The notes under the pieces: model-generated
Database searches by the model: none
Told to the model about the DNA's origin: nothing
Seen by the model: only the letters and a program-made list of their open reading frames with translations
Origin: Nocardia flavorosea
GTDB taxonomy: Bacteria > Actinomycetota > Actinomycetes > Mycobacteriales > Mycobacteriaceae
Reading direction: 5' to 3'
Length of the DNA: 64,000 nt
NCBI RefSeq assembly: GCF_015477805.1
Contig: NZ_JADLQL010000002.1
Span: 806,001-870,000 of the forward strand
Made by a program: the position numbers and the translations under genes
Part shown: positions 9,567 to 18,200 of the stretch, one piece after another
Layout of the letters: every line of letters starts with the position of its first letter
How positions within the stretch are numbered: position 1 is the stretch's first letter

Positions 9567-9890
9567 CTACATTGCCATCTGGTGCTGGCGCTGGGCGTGG
9601 AAGAAATCCGCCCAGGAGGTCACCTCGGGATGCTGTTTGAGCAGCGCCCGCCGCTGCCGCTCGGTCATACCGCCCCACACTCCGAACTCGACCCTGTTGT
9701 CGAGTGCGTCCGCCCCGCACTCCATCAGGACCGGGCAGTGCCGGCAGATCGTCGCCGCCTTGCGCTGCGCCGCGCCGCGTACGAACAACTGATCGGGATC
9801 GACTTCCTTGCATCGGGCCTGGGAAACCCAGGCGATCCTTGCTTCGGCCTGCTCTACATCCAAGCGAGCGACGGGGGTTGTCATATGCAT
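9567..9890 (-). CDS. whiB4: WhiB4-type iron-sulfur redox regulator
   Basis: 107 residues with the four iron-sulfur ligand cysteines Cys27, Cys49, Cys52 and Cys58 (C-x2-C-x5-C in CRHCPVLMEC) and the WhiB turn GVWGG at 70-74. The place between the BagAB-like ATPases and ponA2 matches Rv3681c, WhiB4, an oxygen- and redox-responsive regulator of antioxidant genes in M. tuberculosis. ATG at 9890 with AAAGGGG upstream. A candidate promoter lies about 110 bp upstream, giving a leader of roughly 100 nt, and a CRP-like site sits between its -35 and -10. Confidence 0.92.
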   Translation of the reverse strand: MHMTTPVARLDVEQAEARIAWVSQARCKEVDPDQLFVRGAAQRKAATICRHCPVLMECGADALDNRVEFGVWGGMTERQRRALLKQHPEVTSWADFFHAQRQHQMAM

Positions 9891-9998
9891 TTGGTGTGCC
9901 CCTTTGCCAGTCCGAACACCGGGTCACGGCGCTCCGGAATCGCGTGTACTCCGCAGCAACCCGAACCCCGCTGCGAAGTGCACCACATTCCACATTGA

Positions 9999-10027
9999 GT
10001 GTTAGCTCTATCACACTGAGCTCTCAA
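9999..10027 (-). promoter_or_regulatory. Candidate whiB4 promoter with embedded CRP-like site
   Basis: On the minus strand a -35 TTGAGA (10022-10027) and a -10 TAACAC (9999-10004) are spaced by 17 bp. Inside them, at 10000-10015, is TGTTAGCTCTATCACA, one mismatch from the CRP/FNR consensus TGTGA-N6-TCACA. Binding there would be expected to block RNA polymerase. Confidence 0.5.
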
Positions 10028-10239
10028 TCTAGGTAAAGGTATGCCGCGAGCGCAAGACCGGATGATGACTTTTTGGTACGTCCGTCCCTGCGACCCCACG
10101 GCCGTCGCCCGCCCACACGGCCGAATACGCACGTCAGGCAGCTTCGCTCGAGTCAGGCCCGTTATCGCCGAATCCGGATCCACAACGCCGGATGTCCACA
10201 CTCCACGGAGGCCGGAGGGCCACCCTCTACCCTGGTGCT

Positions 10240-12627
10240 GTGCCGATCACACGTGCGCTCCTCAAGCTGGCGGGCAGCTGTGTACTCGCCTCCGTACTCG
10301 TTGCCGGAATGTTGTTCCCGGTCGCCGGAGGTTTCGGATTCGTCTCGAACCGCGCCGCCGACGCTGTCGACAACGTGTCGGCGGAACTGGTCGAGGGAAC
10401 CGTGCCGGCCGTCTCCACCATGGTGGACGCGGCCGGTAACCCCATCGCCTATCTGTACGAGCAGCGCCGCTTCGAAGTGCCCAGCGACCAGATCTCCAAC
10501 GATATGAAGCTGGCCATCGTCTCCATCGAGGACAAACGCTTCGCCGACCATCACGGTGTCGACTGGCAGGGCACCATCCGCGCCTTCCTCACCAACACCA
10601 GCAGCGGTGAGGTGCAGCAGGGCGCCTCCACTCTCGACCAGCAGTACGTGAAGAACTTCAACCTGCTGGTGGTCGCGAAAACCGATGCCGAACGCCGGGC
10701 CGCCATCGAGACCACACCCGCGCGCAAGATCCGCGAGATCCGCATGGCGCTCACCCTGGACAAGGAGCTCAGCAAGGACGAGATCCTCACCCGGTACCTG
10801 AACCTGGTCCCGTTCGGCAACTCCTCCTACGGCATCCAGGACGCCGCCCAGACCTACTTCGGTATCGACGCGAAAGACCTGAACGTCGCGCAATCGGCGA
10901 TGCTCGCGGGGATGGTGCAGAGCAGTTCGAAGCTGAACCCCTACACCAACCCGGAGGGCGTCACCGCGCGCCGCAACACCGTCCTGGACACCATGATCCA
11001 GAACATTCCCAGCCGGGCGGAGGAGTTCCGGGCCGCGAAGACCCAGCCGCTGGGTGTGCTGCCGGAACCCAAGGGGTTGCCGCAGGGCTGTATCGCGGCC
11101 GGCGACCGTGGCTTCTTCTGCGATTACGCGCTGCAGTACCTGGCCGATGCCGGACTGAGCCAGGAACAGATCCAGAAGGGCGGATACCTCATCCGCACCA
11201 CCCTGGACCCCGCCGTGCAGGACGCGGTGAAACGTTCGGTCACCGAGCACGCCGATCCGCATCTGCCGAACATCGCCGAGGTCATGTCGCTGATCGGCCC
11301 CGGTAAGGACAAACATCCATTGCTGGCGATGGCCAGCAGCCGCACCTACGGTCTCGACCGCGAGGCGCACGAAACCCTGCTCCCGCAGCCGTACTCCATG
11401 GTGGGCGACGGCGCGGGATCGGTGTTCAAACTGTTCACCACGGCCGCGGCGATGGAGAAGGGTATGGGCATCAACGCCCAGCTCGACGTTCCGTCCCGGT
11501 TCGATGCCCGTGGGATGGGTAACGGCGGCGCGCCCGGCTGCCCGCCCGCCACGTATTGCGTCGAGAACGCCGGTAACTACAAATCGCCGATGTCGGTGAC
11601 CGAAGCACTGGCCACCTCCCCGAACACCGCCTTCGTGAAACTCATCCAGGCCGTCGGCGTGACCCCGACCGTCGATATGGCGGTCCGGCTGGGCCTGCGC
11701 TCCTACACCGAACCGGGGACGTCCGGCTTCGACAACCAGAGCCTGGCCGACATGATCAAGGGCCAGAACCTCGGTTCGTTCACCCTCGGCCCGGTTGCCG
11801 TGAATCCGCTGGAGTTGTCGAATGTGGCGGCCACCCTCGCCTCCGGCGGCACATGGTGCCCGCCTTCGCCCATCGCGGAGGTGATCGACCGGTACGGCAA
11901 GCCGGTACCGCTCACCGAACAGGCCTGCGAACAGGTCGTCGAACCGGGACTGGCCAATACCCTCGCCAACGCGATGGGCAAAGACCACGATCCGGGCGGT
12001 ACCGCCGGCGCCGCCGCTGCCGCGACCGGCTGGCAAGGGCCCGTCGCCGCGAAAACCGGGACCACCGAAAGCCACCGCTCCTCGGCATTCCTCGGTTTCA
12101 CCAATTCGATGGCGGGCGCCGCCTACATCTACGGCGACAGCCCGACCCCCGGCGAGATCTGCTCCTTCCCGCTGCGCAACTGCCCGGCCAGCGATGCCAA
12201 CGGCCTGTTCGGCGGTAACGAACCGGCCCGTAGCTGGTTCAAAGCCGTGAAGGAGGCCTCGGTGAACTTCCCGCCGCCGGCCCTGCCGCCGGTGGACGAG
12301 AAGTATGTCCGCGGGGCGGAGAACGCCCAGGTTCCCGACGTGGTCGGGATGACGGCCGGCGAGGCGACCGCCGCCCTCACCGGCGCCGGTTTCAAGGTCA
12401 CCTCGGTCACTTCGCCCGGTTCGGCGCCGAAGGGCACCGTCACCGGGTCGACCCCGAACGGTTCGGCTATCCCGGGCTCGCAGGTCACCATCTATCTCAG
12501 TGACGGCACCATCCGGCACGCACCGGAGCCGGGACGTCCGCCCGCCTCGGCGCCGAACAACCCCGGGCTGCCGCCACTGCCGCCGTTCCTGCCCCCGCTC
12601 CCCATCCCGATACCGATACCCCGGTGA
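10240..12627 (+). CDS. ponA2: PonA2 bifunctional class A penicillin-binding protein
   Basis: 795 residues. Order: short cytoplasmic end, one membrane helix (about 8-30), glycosyltransferase domain (EDKRFADHHGVDW, GASTLDQQYVKN), transpeptidase domain with catalytic SVFK in DGAGSVFKLFT, the SPN motif in TSPNTAF and KTGT, then one PASTA domain (VPDVVGMTAGEATAAL) and a Pro-rich tail. It polymerises and cross-links peptidoglycan on the outer face of the membrane; in mycobacteria PonA2 matters in non-growing or stressed cells. I choose GTG 10240 over the ATG-like start 48 bp upstream because it matches the length of mycobacterial PonA2 and has TACCCT (10228-10233) 6 bases upstream, a leaderless signature. 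Divergent from whiB4. Confidence 0.94.
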   Translation: MPITRALLKLAGSCVLASVLVAGMLFPVAGGFGFVSNRAADAVDNVSAELVEGTVPAVSTMVDAAGNPIAYLYEQRRFEVPSDQISNDMKLAIVSIEDKRFADHHGVDWQGTIRAFLTNTSSGEVQQGASTLDQQYVKNFNLLVVAKTDAERRAAIETTPARKIREIRMALTLDKELSKDEILTRYLNLVPFGNSSYGIQDAAQTYFGIDAKDLNVAQSAMLAGMVQSSSKLNPYTNPEGVTARRNTVLDTMIQNIPSRAEEFRAAKTQPLGVLPEPKGLPQGCIAAGDRGFFCDYALQYLADAGLSQEQIQKGGYLIRTTLDPAVQDAVKRSVTEHADPHLPNIAEVMSLIGPGKDKHPLLAMASSRTYGLDREAHETLLPQPYSMVGDGAGSVFKLFTTAAAMEKGMGINAQLDVPSRFDARGMGNGGAPGCPPATYCVENAGNYKSPMSVTEALATSPNTAFVKLIQAVGVTPTVDMAVRLGLRSYTEPGTSGFDNQSLADMIKGQNLGSFTLGPVAVNPLELSNVAATLASGGTWCPPSPIAEVIDRYGKPVPLTEQACEQVVEPGLANTLANAMGKDHDPGGTAGAAAAATGWQGPVAAKTGTTESHRSSAFLGFTNSMAGAAYIYGDSPTPGEICSFPLRNCPASDANGLFGGNEPARSWFKAVKEASVNFPPPALPPVDEKYVRGAENAQVPDVVGMTAGEATAALTGAGFKVTSVTSPGSAPKGTVTGSTPNGSAIPGSQVTIYLSDGTIRHAPEPGRPPASAPNNPGLPPLPPFLPPLPIPIPIPR

Positions 12628-12658
12628 CCTCCGGCGGTGACGGCGCGGCGCCCGGCGC

Positions 12659-13123
12659 CTACAGCCGCGCCTTCACCGCCGCCGAAATCCGGGAACCGTC
12701 GGCTTTACCGGCGGCCAGCCCGGTCGCAACCTTCATGACCTGACCCATCTGCCGCTTACCGGGCCGCTCGCCCAGTTCCTCCGCGACCTGGGCGATAGCG
12801 GTGTCGGCGAGATCGGCGACCTCCGCGTCGGTCAACTGGGTGGGCAGGTATTCGTCGATGATCCGCGCCTCGGCGTGCTCGTTGGCCGCCAGTTCGCCAC
12901 GCCCGGCCTGGGTGTACACCTCCGCGGCTTCGTTGCGTTTCTTCGATTCCTTGGTCAGCACCGCGACGATCTCCGCATCGGAGAGTTCCCGGGCTTCCTT
13001 GCCGGCCACCTCGGCCGTCTGCACGGCGGCGAGCAGCATCCGCAGCGTATTGAGCCGAAGCGTGTCCTTCGCCTTCATCGCGGCGGTCATATCGGCGCGT
13101 AGCCTCGTTTTCAGTTCCGACAT
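12659..13123 (-). CDS. GatB/YqeY domain protein
   Basis: 154 residues of the YqeY family, a free-standing version of the tail domain of the GatB amidotransferase subunit. Recognisable segments are LNTLRMLLAAVQ near the start, KKRNEAAEVYTQAGR in the middle and GKRQMGQVMKV near the end. It may bind tRNA or aid aminoacyl-tRNA quality control, but no activity has been settled for this family. ATG at 13123. It converges on ponA2 with a 31-bp gap. Confidence 0.85.
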   Translation of the reverse strand: MSELKTRLRADMTAAMKAKDTLRLNTLRMLLAAVQTAEVAGKEARELSDAEIVAVLTKESKKRNEAAEVYTQAGRGELAANEHAEARIIDEYLPTQLTDAEVADLADTAIAQVAEELGERPGKRQMGQVMKVATGLAAGKADGSRISAAVKARL

Positions 13124-13326
13124 GGACGCAACGGTAGCCGCTGCACCACGCCACGCCCATCGGATTATCCCGGTGCGCCGGGCGTGTCCACATGCGGCCA
13201 TCGCATTGTTTTCCAAGGCCACAGGCCGGCGAAGGCGAGCGTGAGCAGGTGATCCGCCTGCTACGGCGCCGTAACTGTGGCTCAACACGCTGCGCACTGC
13301 GCCTGCTGGTCACCTATGCTGGGCAA

Positions 13327-14289
13327 ATGCCCGTGATCTCGACGTCGGCCCTGCGCCGGACCGCGTTCGGCGCTGCCGGAGCCGCGGCTGCCGGAGTCGG
13401 CTACGCCTCACTGATCGAACGCAATGCCTTCGTTCTCCGCGAAGCCACCATGCCGGTACTGCGGCCGGGTTCCGCTCCGCTGCGGGTACTGCATATCAGC
13501 GATCTGCACATGACCCCCGGGCAGAAGCTCAAACAGCAGTGGTTGCGGGAACTGGACCGCCTGGAACCGGACCTGGTGATCAACACCGGTGACAACCTGT
13601 CCCACCAGAAGGCCGTACCTGCGGTGGTGCAGTCGCTGGGCCCGCTGTTGTCGCGCCCCGGTCTCTTCGTGTTCGGCAGCAACGACTATTTCGCGCCGGT
13701 GCCGAAGAACCCGTTGAAATACTTCGACAAGAACCACAAGCGGGTTCACGGCGCCCCACTGCCGTGGAAGGACCTGCGCGCGGCGTTCACCGAACGCGGC
13801 TGGCTCGATCTCACCCACATCCGCCGCGATATCGAGGTGGGCGGGATCCGGATCGCCAGCGCGGGCGTCGACGACCCGCATATGCAGCGCGACCGCTACG
13901 ACACCATCGCCGGCGCTCCCAACCCGCTGGCGGATCTGCGGCTCGGCCTGACGCATTCACCGGAGCCCCGCGTACTGGATCGCTTCGCCGAGGACGGCTA
14001 CGACCTGGTTCTCGCCGGTCATACGCACGGCGGTCAACTGTGCCTGCCCGGTTACGGCGCCCTGGTGACCAACTGCGATATCGACCGCTCCCGCGTGAAG
14101 GGCCCGTCCAAGTGGGGCGTCCATACCCGACTGCATGTATCCGCCGGTATCGGCACCTCACCGTGGGCCCCTTACCGCTTCTGCTGCCGCCCCGAAGCGA
14201 CGCTGCTCACCTTGGTGGCGGTGCCGCCGAAGAAGCCGGTCACCGATTCCGGCCACGGTATCTCGACCTCACAGGCGGTGGCCAGATAA
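13327..14289 (+). CDS. Membrane-associated metallophosphoesterase
   Basis: 320 residues with a hydrophobic N-terminus and the calcineurin-like metal motifs in order: SDLH (Asp and His), NTGDN, GSND, then AGHTHGGQ near the end. Homologue of Rv3683, beside ponA2 in M. tuberculosis; this YkuE-like group has been linked to lipid or nucleotide phosphoester hydrolysis, but the substrate here is unknown. ATG 13327 is chosen because TATGCT (13315-13320) stands 6 bases upstream without a ribosome site, indicating a leaderless mRNA. The open frame upstream is Arg/Cys-rich and lacks family similarity. A terminator hairpin follows at 14305. Confidence 0.88.
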   Translation: MPVISTSALRRTAFGAAGAAAAGVGYASLIERNAFVLREATMPVLRPGSAPLRVLHISDLHMTPGQKLKQQWLRELDRLEPDLVINTGDNLSHQKAVPAVVQSLGPLLSRPGLFVFGSNDYFAPVPKNPLKYFDKNHKRVHGAPLPWKDLRAAFTERGWLDLTHIRRDIEVGGIRIASAGVDDPHMQRDRYDTIAGAPNPLADLRLGLTHSPEPRVLDRFAEDGYDLVLAGHTHGGQLCLPGYGALVTNCDIDRSRVKGPSKWGVHTRLHVSAGIGTSPWAPYRFCCRPEATLLTLVAVPPKKPVTDSGHGISTSQAVAR

Positions 14290-14304
14290 GCTCCACCGCC
14301 CGGA

Positions 14305-14333
14305 AAACCGGCCTCGAGCTGCCGGTTTCTTTT
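14305..14333 (+). terminator. Intrinsic terminator after the phosphoesterase gene
   Basis: 8-bp stem AAACCGGC (14305-14312) with GCCGGTTT (14321-14328), 8-nt loop, then CTTTTCC. One of the few here with a partial T-run. Confidence 0.7.
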
Positions 14334-14340
14334 CCGGACC

Positions 14341-14367
14341 GGACCTGGGGTAAGCTACCTCAGGTCC
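14341..14367 (+). promoter_or_regulatory. Near-perfect palindrome upstream of tRNA-Pro
   Basis: 27-bp dyad: GGACCTG (14341-14347) pairs with CAGGTCC (14361-14367), then one G-T pair, then GGTA with TACC around a 3-base centre. It lies 6 bp before the tRNA and covers the likely -10 (TAAGCT, 14351-14356). It could be an operator or a 5' hairpin of the tRNA precursor. Confidence 0.5.
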
Positions 14368-14373
14368 GCTTCA

Positions 14374-14447
<74 letters not shown>

Positions 14448-14471
14448 CTCGTGTGGTCGAGACACGATAGG

Positions 14472-14502
14472 CCCCTGATCAGTTCTTCTGGTCAGGGGTT
14501 TT
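14472..14502 (+). terminator. Terminator of tRNA-Pro, shared with tetR 3' end
   Basis: 11-bp stem with one G-T pair: CCCCTGATCAG (14472-14482) and CTGGTCAGGGG (14488-14498), 5-nt loop, then TTTT. Its 3' part lies inside the last codons of the convergent tetR gene. Confidence 0.8.
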
Positions 14503-15087
14503 CTCGTGCGTGGACCCGTTTCCCCCGGCCAGGGCAGAAATTGCCGTGGCGAGGTCCGCGCCGGTGGGCAGAGTACCGGCGGGATGGCTCATCCAGTGCA
14601 TGACCAATCCGTTGAGCAGAATCATGTAGAGCCCGCCGATTGCGCGGGCCTGTGCGGGATCCAGTTCCGGATGCGTTTCGGCCAGCGTGGTCGCGATTTC
14701 GGTGGCCCCGGTTTCGCTCAACTCTCCCATGCGAGCTTGTTCGCTGGGTGTCCGATGCACCCTGACCAAGTTCTCCACACTCGCTACCAGGACCTCCCTG
14801 TTGCGTTCGAACAACTCGGCGATCCCCTCCCAGACCTGCGGAAAAGCCGCTGTGGGCGACTGCCCCACGGTCGCCCGGATCCGGGATTCGAGATCGTCAC
14901 CGATAACCCGGCCGGTCTCGTCGGTGAAGGCTTCGGTGAGGAGCCGGTCTTTCGACCCGAAGTGGTATCCGATGGCGGCGAGACTCACGCCGGCTTCGGT
15001 GGCGATATCCCTGGCTGTGGTCGCGGCGAAGCCACGCTCGTAGATGCAGGTGCGCGCGGCGGCCAGCAGGTCCTCCTTGTTTCCCAT
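14479..15087 (-). CDS. TetR-family repressor of the flavin monooxygenase gene
   Basis: 202 residues. The N-terminal helix-turn-helix reads ARDIATEAGVSLAAIGYHF; the rest is the all-helical TetR ligand-binding domain. It is divergent from the FAD monooxygenase gene with a 105-bp gap that holds a perfect palindrome and two related sites, so it most likely represses both genes until a ligand of the monooxygenase pathway binds. ATG at 15087; TAGGCT (15094-15099 on this strand) lies 6 bases upstream with no ribosome site, so the mRNA is probably leaderless. The last codons overlap the tRNA-Pro terminator stem. Confidence 0.88.
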   Translation of the reverse strand: MGNKEDLLAAARTCIYERGFAATTARDIATEAGVSLAAIGYHFGSKDRLLTEAFTDETGRVIGDDLESRIRATVGQSPTAAFPQVWEGIAELFERNREVLVASVENLVRVHRTPSEQARMGELSETGATEIATTLAETHPELDPAQARAIGGLYMILLNGLVMHWMSHPAGTLPTGADLATAISALAGGNGSTHEKTPDQKN

Positions 15088-15109
15088 GACAACAGCCTAA
15101 CCGCTCGTC

Positions 15110-15162
15110 TTAGACATTTGTCCTAGACATCTGTTCTACGGTTGTGTTAGACATTTGTCTAA
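15110..15162. promoter_or_regulatory. Cluster of TetR operators
   Basis: A perfect 16-bp palindrome TTAGACATTTGTCTAA at 15147-15162 and two imperfect relatives: TTAGACATTTGTCCTA starting at 15110 and TAGACATCTGTTCTA at 15124-15138. All share TAGACA-NN-TGT. They fill the space between tetR and the monooxygenase gene. Confidence 0.7.
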
Positions 15163-15192
15163 GACATCCGAACAAGTACTCAGCGAGGACCG

Positions 15193-16452
15193 ATGACCAC
15201 ACACGCCGACGCCACCAACCTCAAAGTGCTGATCTCCGGTGGCGGAATCGCCGGTAACGCCGCCGCTCTGCAACTGTCGCGCGCCGGTATCCGGCCGACC
15301 CTGATCGAACGCGCCCCCGCTCCCCGCCCGGGCGGCCAGGCCGTCGATCTGCGCGGTCCCAGCCGAACCGTCGCCGAACGGATGGGGTTGATGCCCGGGA
15401 TCCGCCGGTATCAGCTCGACGAACGCGGCATGGTCCACGTCGATACGGCCGGACGCGAGATAGTCCGGATGCCCGCGGACCTCTTCGGCGGCAACGGCGC
15501 GGTCGCCGAGATCGAGATAACGCGCGGTGATCTGAACCAGGTCCTCCTCGACGCAATCTCCGCCGCCGCCGGTGAACCAGGCAATCCAGGTGTCGACTAT
15601 CGGTACGGGGACTGGGTTCGCGATCTGCGCGAACACAGCGGCGGCGTCCGGGTGGACTTCGCCTCGGGCGCGTCGGCGGAGTTCGACCTGGTGATCGGCG
15701 CCGACGGATTGCATTCGGCGACCCGCCGGCTGGCATTCGGACCGGAAGAACAGTTCAGCACCTACCTCGGCGCCTACATGTCGTATTTCACGATGCCTAC
15801 TCCGGCGCAGGTCGAACCGCATTGGATGACCATGCATTCGATGCCCGGCGGAATCGTGGCCGGGCTGCGCCCAGATGCCGATCCGGCGACCGCCAAGGCG
15901 ATGATCGCCATCCGGACCGCCCCGGACCCGGCACTCCGGCGCAATATCGCGGCCCAGCAAGAACTCATCCGCGCAAGCCTCGCCGGCGGTGGATGGCAGA
16001 CTGCCGCCATCCTCGACGCGATGGGGCAGGCCGAGGACTTCTACTTCGACGAGCTCGCGCGGATCACCATGCCGGAGTGGACCACCGGACGGATCGCGCT
16101 GGTAGGCGACGCCGGCTATTGCGGATCGCCACTGAGCGGACAGGGCACGGCGATGGCGCTGGTGGGTGCCTACGTGCTGGCCGGGGAGATCACGCGCACA
16201 CCGCACGACCCGGCCGCCGCCCTCGCCCGCTACACCGAAACCCTGCGACCGTTCGTCGAAACCGCACAGCAGCTGCCGCCCGGCGGCGTGCAGGGAATGG
16301 CCCCGCGCACCAAGACCGGTATCCGGGCCGCGCACACCTTCCTCCGCCTCGCGACATCACGGATGATGCAGCCCCTGATGACCCGCATGCTGTCGGAAAC
16401 CGAGAGCTACGCCCTTCCGGACTACCCGGCGGCGCAATCGGCCACCCACTGA
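15193..16452 (+). CDS. FAD-dependent aromatic/TetX-like monooxygenase
   Basis: 419 residues of the class A flavoprotein monooxygenase family. The N-terminal Rossmann motif ISGGGIAGNAAALQLSRAG binds the FAD ADP, and ALVGDAGYCGSPLSGQGTAMA is the second FAD-binding GD motif. Such enzymes hydroxylate aromatic or polyketide-like substrates with NAD(P)H and oxygen; members such as TetX or Rox inactivate tetracyclines or rifampicin, but nothing here decides the substrate. ATG at 15193 with GAGGA upstream. Divergent from a TetR gene with shared operators, as in substrate-induced detoxification or catabolic pairs. Confidence 0.86.
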   Translation: MTTHADATNLKVLISGGGIAGNAAALQLSRAGIRPTLIERAPAPRPGGQAVDLRGPSRTVAERMGLMPGIRRYQLDERGMVHVDTAGREIVRMPADLFGGNGAVAEIEITRGDLNQVLLDAISAAAGEPGNPGVDYRYGDWVRDLREHSGGVRVDFASGASAEFDLVIGADGLHSATRRLAFGPEEQFSTYLGAYMSYFTMPTPAQVEPHWMTMHSMPGGIVAGLRPDADPATAKAMIAIRTAPDPALRRNIAAQQELIRASLAGGGWQTAAILDAMGQAEDFYFDELARITMPEWTTGRIALVGDAGYCGSPLSGQGTAMALVGAYVLAGEITRTPHDPAAALARYTETLRPFVETAQQLPPGGVQGMAPRTKTGIRAAHTFLRLATSRMMQPLMTRMLSETESYALPDYPAAQSATH

Positions 16453-16868
16453 GCTCACGCTCGCCGCAGTACAACGGGACCCGCGGTGCCCGAACCACGC
16501 CGGCCCCGCGACCCTCGCGATCCGATCCGGCGGAGTTGCAGTCCGGGCCGTAAAGCGGGCGTTCGGCGGAGCCGGTATTCCACACCGCACCAGCGCACTC
16601 ACGCTCATCGACGACGCCTCTGGCAGGCGCTGCCGGCCGGGTCGGTGATACCTGGCGGTGACGGGTCGATGACGACACGGGATATGGAACTGGCCGGCCC
16701 CTCGCCGGAACGGTGTGTGGCCCGAAGGTCGGCACATGCAACCGGCCGGTGGTGCGCCCGAGCCCGGCCACCCGGCGCATATCTGTCGCACGGGCAGCGG
16801 GATGGAAGTGATCACCGCGCCACGCCGCTCGGATCAGGCGGGAGATGCACCGGGCCCGCGCCCGCCTT
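16453..16868. other. Intergenic stretch without a recognised gene
   Basis: About 416 bp between the ends of the convergent monooxygenase and glycerate kinase genes. Open frames exist but translate to Arg/Pro/Ala-rich sequence with no family resemblance. No strong hairpin was noticed. Confidence 0.4.
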
Positions 16869-18167
16869 TCAGCGATGCTGCCCACGGGCGCGGCCGCGGG
16901 CGGCGGGGATACGTGGTCCGGTGGTGCGGCGGGCGCCGACGGCGGCGGGACGGACCGGACGGTTCACCCCGCGACTCATCCGCACCGAGAGGGCTCCGCC
17001 GACCAGCAGCATCCGTATCATGCGTTCGGCGGCATCGGTGAGCAGGCGTTCGGCGTCGGCCACCGCGTCGGCCAGGGCCATCGGCACGGGGATGATCGAG
17101 GCGATGGCACCGATACCGACCTCGTGCACCGAGGGCGCCCCCTCCCCCAGCGATCCGGCCAGCGCGACTACCGGAACGCCCTGGGCGCGCGCTCTGCGGG
17201 CGATCTCGGCAGGTACCTTGCCGTGCGGCGTCTGCAGGTCGATCGCACCTTCCGCGGTGATCACCAGGTCCGCCCGGGCGATCCGGCGGTCCAGATCCGC
17301 CCCGGTCAGACCGGAGTCCAGCAGTGCGTCGAATCGGGAGCGCAGGGCCGCGCCCACCCCGCCGGCCAGCCCCGCGCCGAGCCCGCCGGATGCGCCGGTC
17401 ACCGGGCCGGTGCGCAGGTCTGCCGATACCCGGCCATCGCGTTCGAGGATCGCCGCCCAGTTGTCCAGCGCGCGCGACAGCGTTTCGACCTGCGCCGGTG
17501 TGGCCCCCTTCTGAGGGCCGAATACCCGTGCGACACCGCGCGGCCCGCAGAGCAGGTTGTGCGGATTGCCCGCCACCACGATTTCGGCGCGGGACAGCCG
17601 AGGGTGCAGACCGGAGCGGTCGAGGCGATCGGCCCGCGCGAGTTCGTAGCCTCCGCCGCCTATTTCGCTGCCGGAACGGTCGAGTATGCGGGCGCCGAGT
17701 GCCTGGAGCGCACCCGCGCCACCGTCGCAGGTCCCGGAATCACCACAGCCCACCACGATTCGCTGCGCACCGGATTCCAGTGCCGCGGCGATGAGCTGCC
17801 CCACCCCGTATGTCGTGGTGGCGCCGGGGTCACGGCAGTCGCGCGGTACCTGCCGCAGGCCCGCGGCGGCGGCCACCTCGACCACGGCCGTTTTCGCTGC
17901 CGGGCTGCCGAGTCGGGCCCACTGTGCCCGCACCGGGCTGTGCACCGGCCCGGTGACATCGAGGTGATGCAAGGTGCCACCGGTCGCGGCGGCGAGCATG
18001 GCTGCGGTGCCCTCACCACCGTCGGCGATCGGAGCGAGATCGACATGCACGCCGGGCAGGACCCGGCGTAGACCGGCGGCGATGGACAGCGCCACGGACT
18101 CTGCCCCGAGACTTTCCTTGAAACCGCTGGGTGCCACGAGAATACGCTGCGGAACGGTTACCGACAT
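16869..18167 (-). CDS. Glycerate kinase (GlxK/GarK family)
   Basis: 432 residues. The start RILVAPSGFKESL, the loop PIADGGEGT and the C-terminal EGAIDLQTPHGKVPAEIARRA are hallmarks of the GarK-type glycerate kinase family, which phosphorylates D-glycerate in glyoxylate and sugar-acid breakdown. The conserved domain ends near residue 385; a further 45 residues rich in Arg, Pro and Ala follow, longer than the usual 370-380, and may be a non-functional read-through tail. It lies 33 bp after an SLC13 transporter gene and is the last gene of a cluster with a two-component system, suggesting uptake and phosphorylation of glycerate or a related acid. Confidence 0.88.
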   Translation of the reverse strand: MSVTVPQRILVAPSGFKESLGAESVALSIAAGLRRVLPGVHVDLAPIADGGEGTAAMLAAATGGTLHHLDVTGPVHSPVRAQWARLGSPAAKTAVVEVAAAAGLRQVPRDCRDPGATTTYGVGQLIAAALESGAQRIVVGCGDSGTCDGGAGALQALGARILDRSGSEIGGGGYELARADRLDRSGLHPRLSRAEIVVAGNPHNLLCGPRGVARVFGPQKGATPAQVETLSRALDNWAAILERDGRVSADLRTGPVTGASGGLGAGLAGGVGAALRSRFDALLDSGLTGADLDRRIARADLVITAEGAIDLQTPHGKVPAEIARRARAQGVPVVALAGSLGEGAPSVHEVGIGAIASIIPVPMALADAVADAERLLTDAAERMIRMLLVGGALSVRMSRGVNRPVRPAAVGARRTTGPRIPAARGRARGQHR

Positions 18168-18200
18168 GGTGGTGCCTTTCGAGAGAGCCTGCCACTCGGG

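Noticed and set aside
10162..12519. Long open frame antisense to ponA2 (785 codons)
   Set aside because: It is the mirror of a fully recognised gene; its translation is His/Gly/Arg-rich without any domain, as expected from third-position GC bias.
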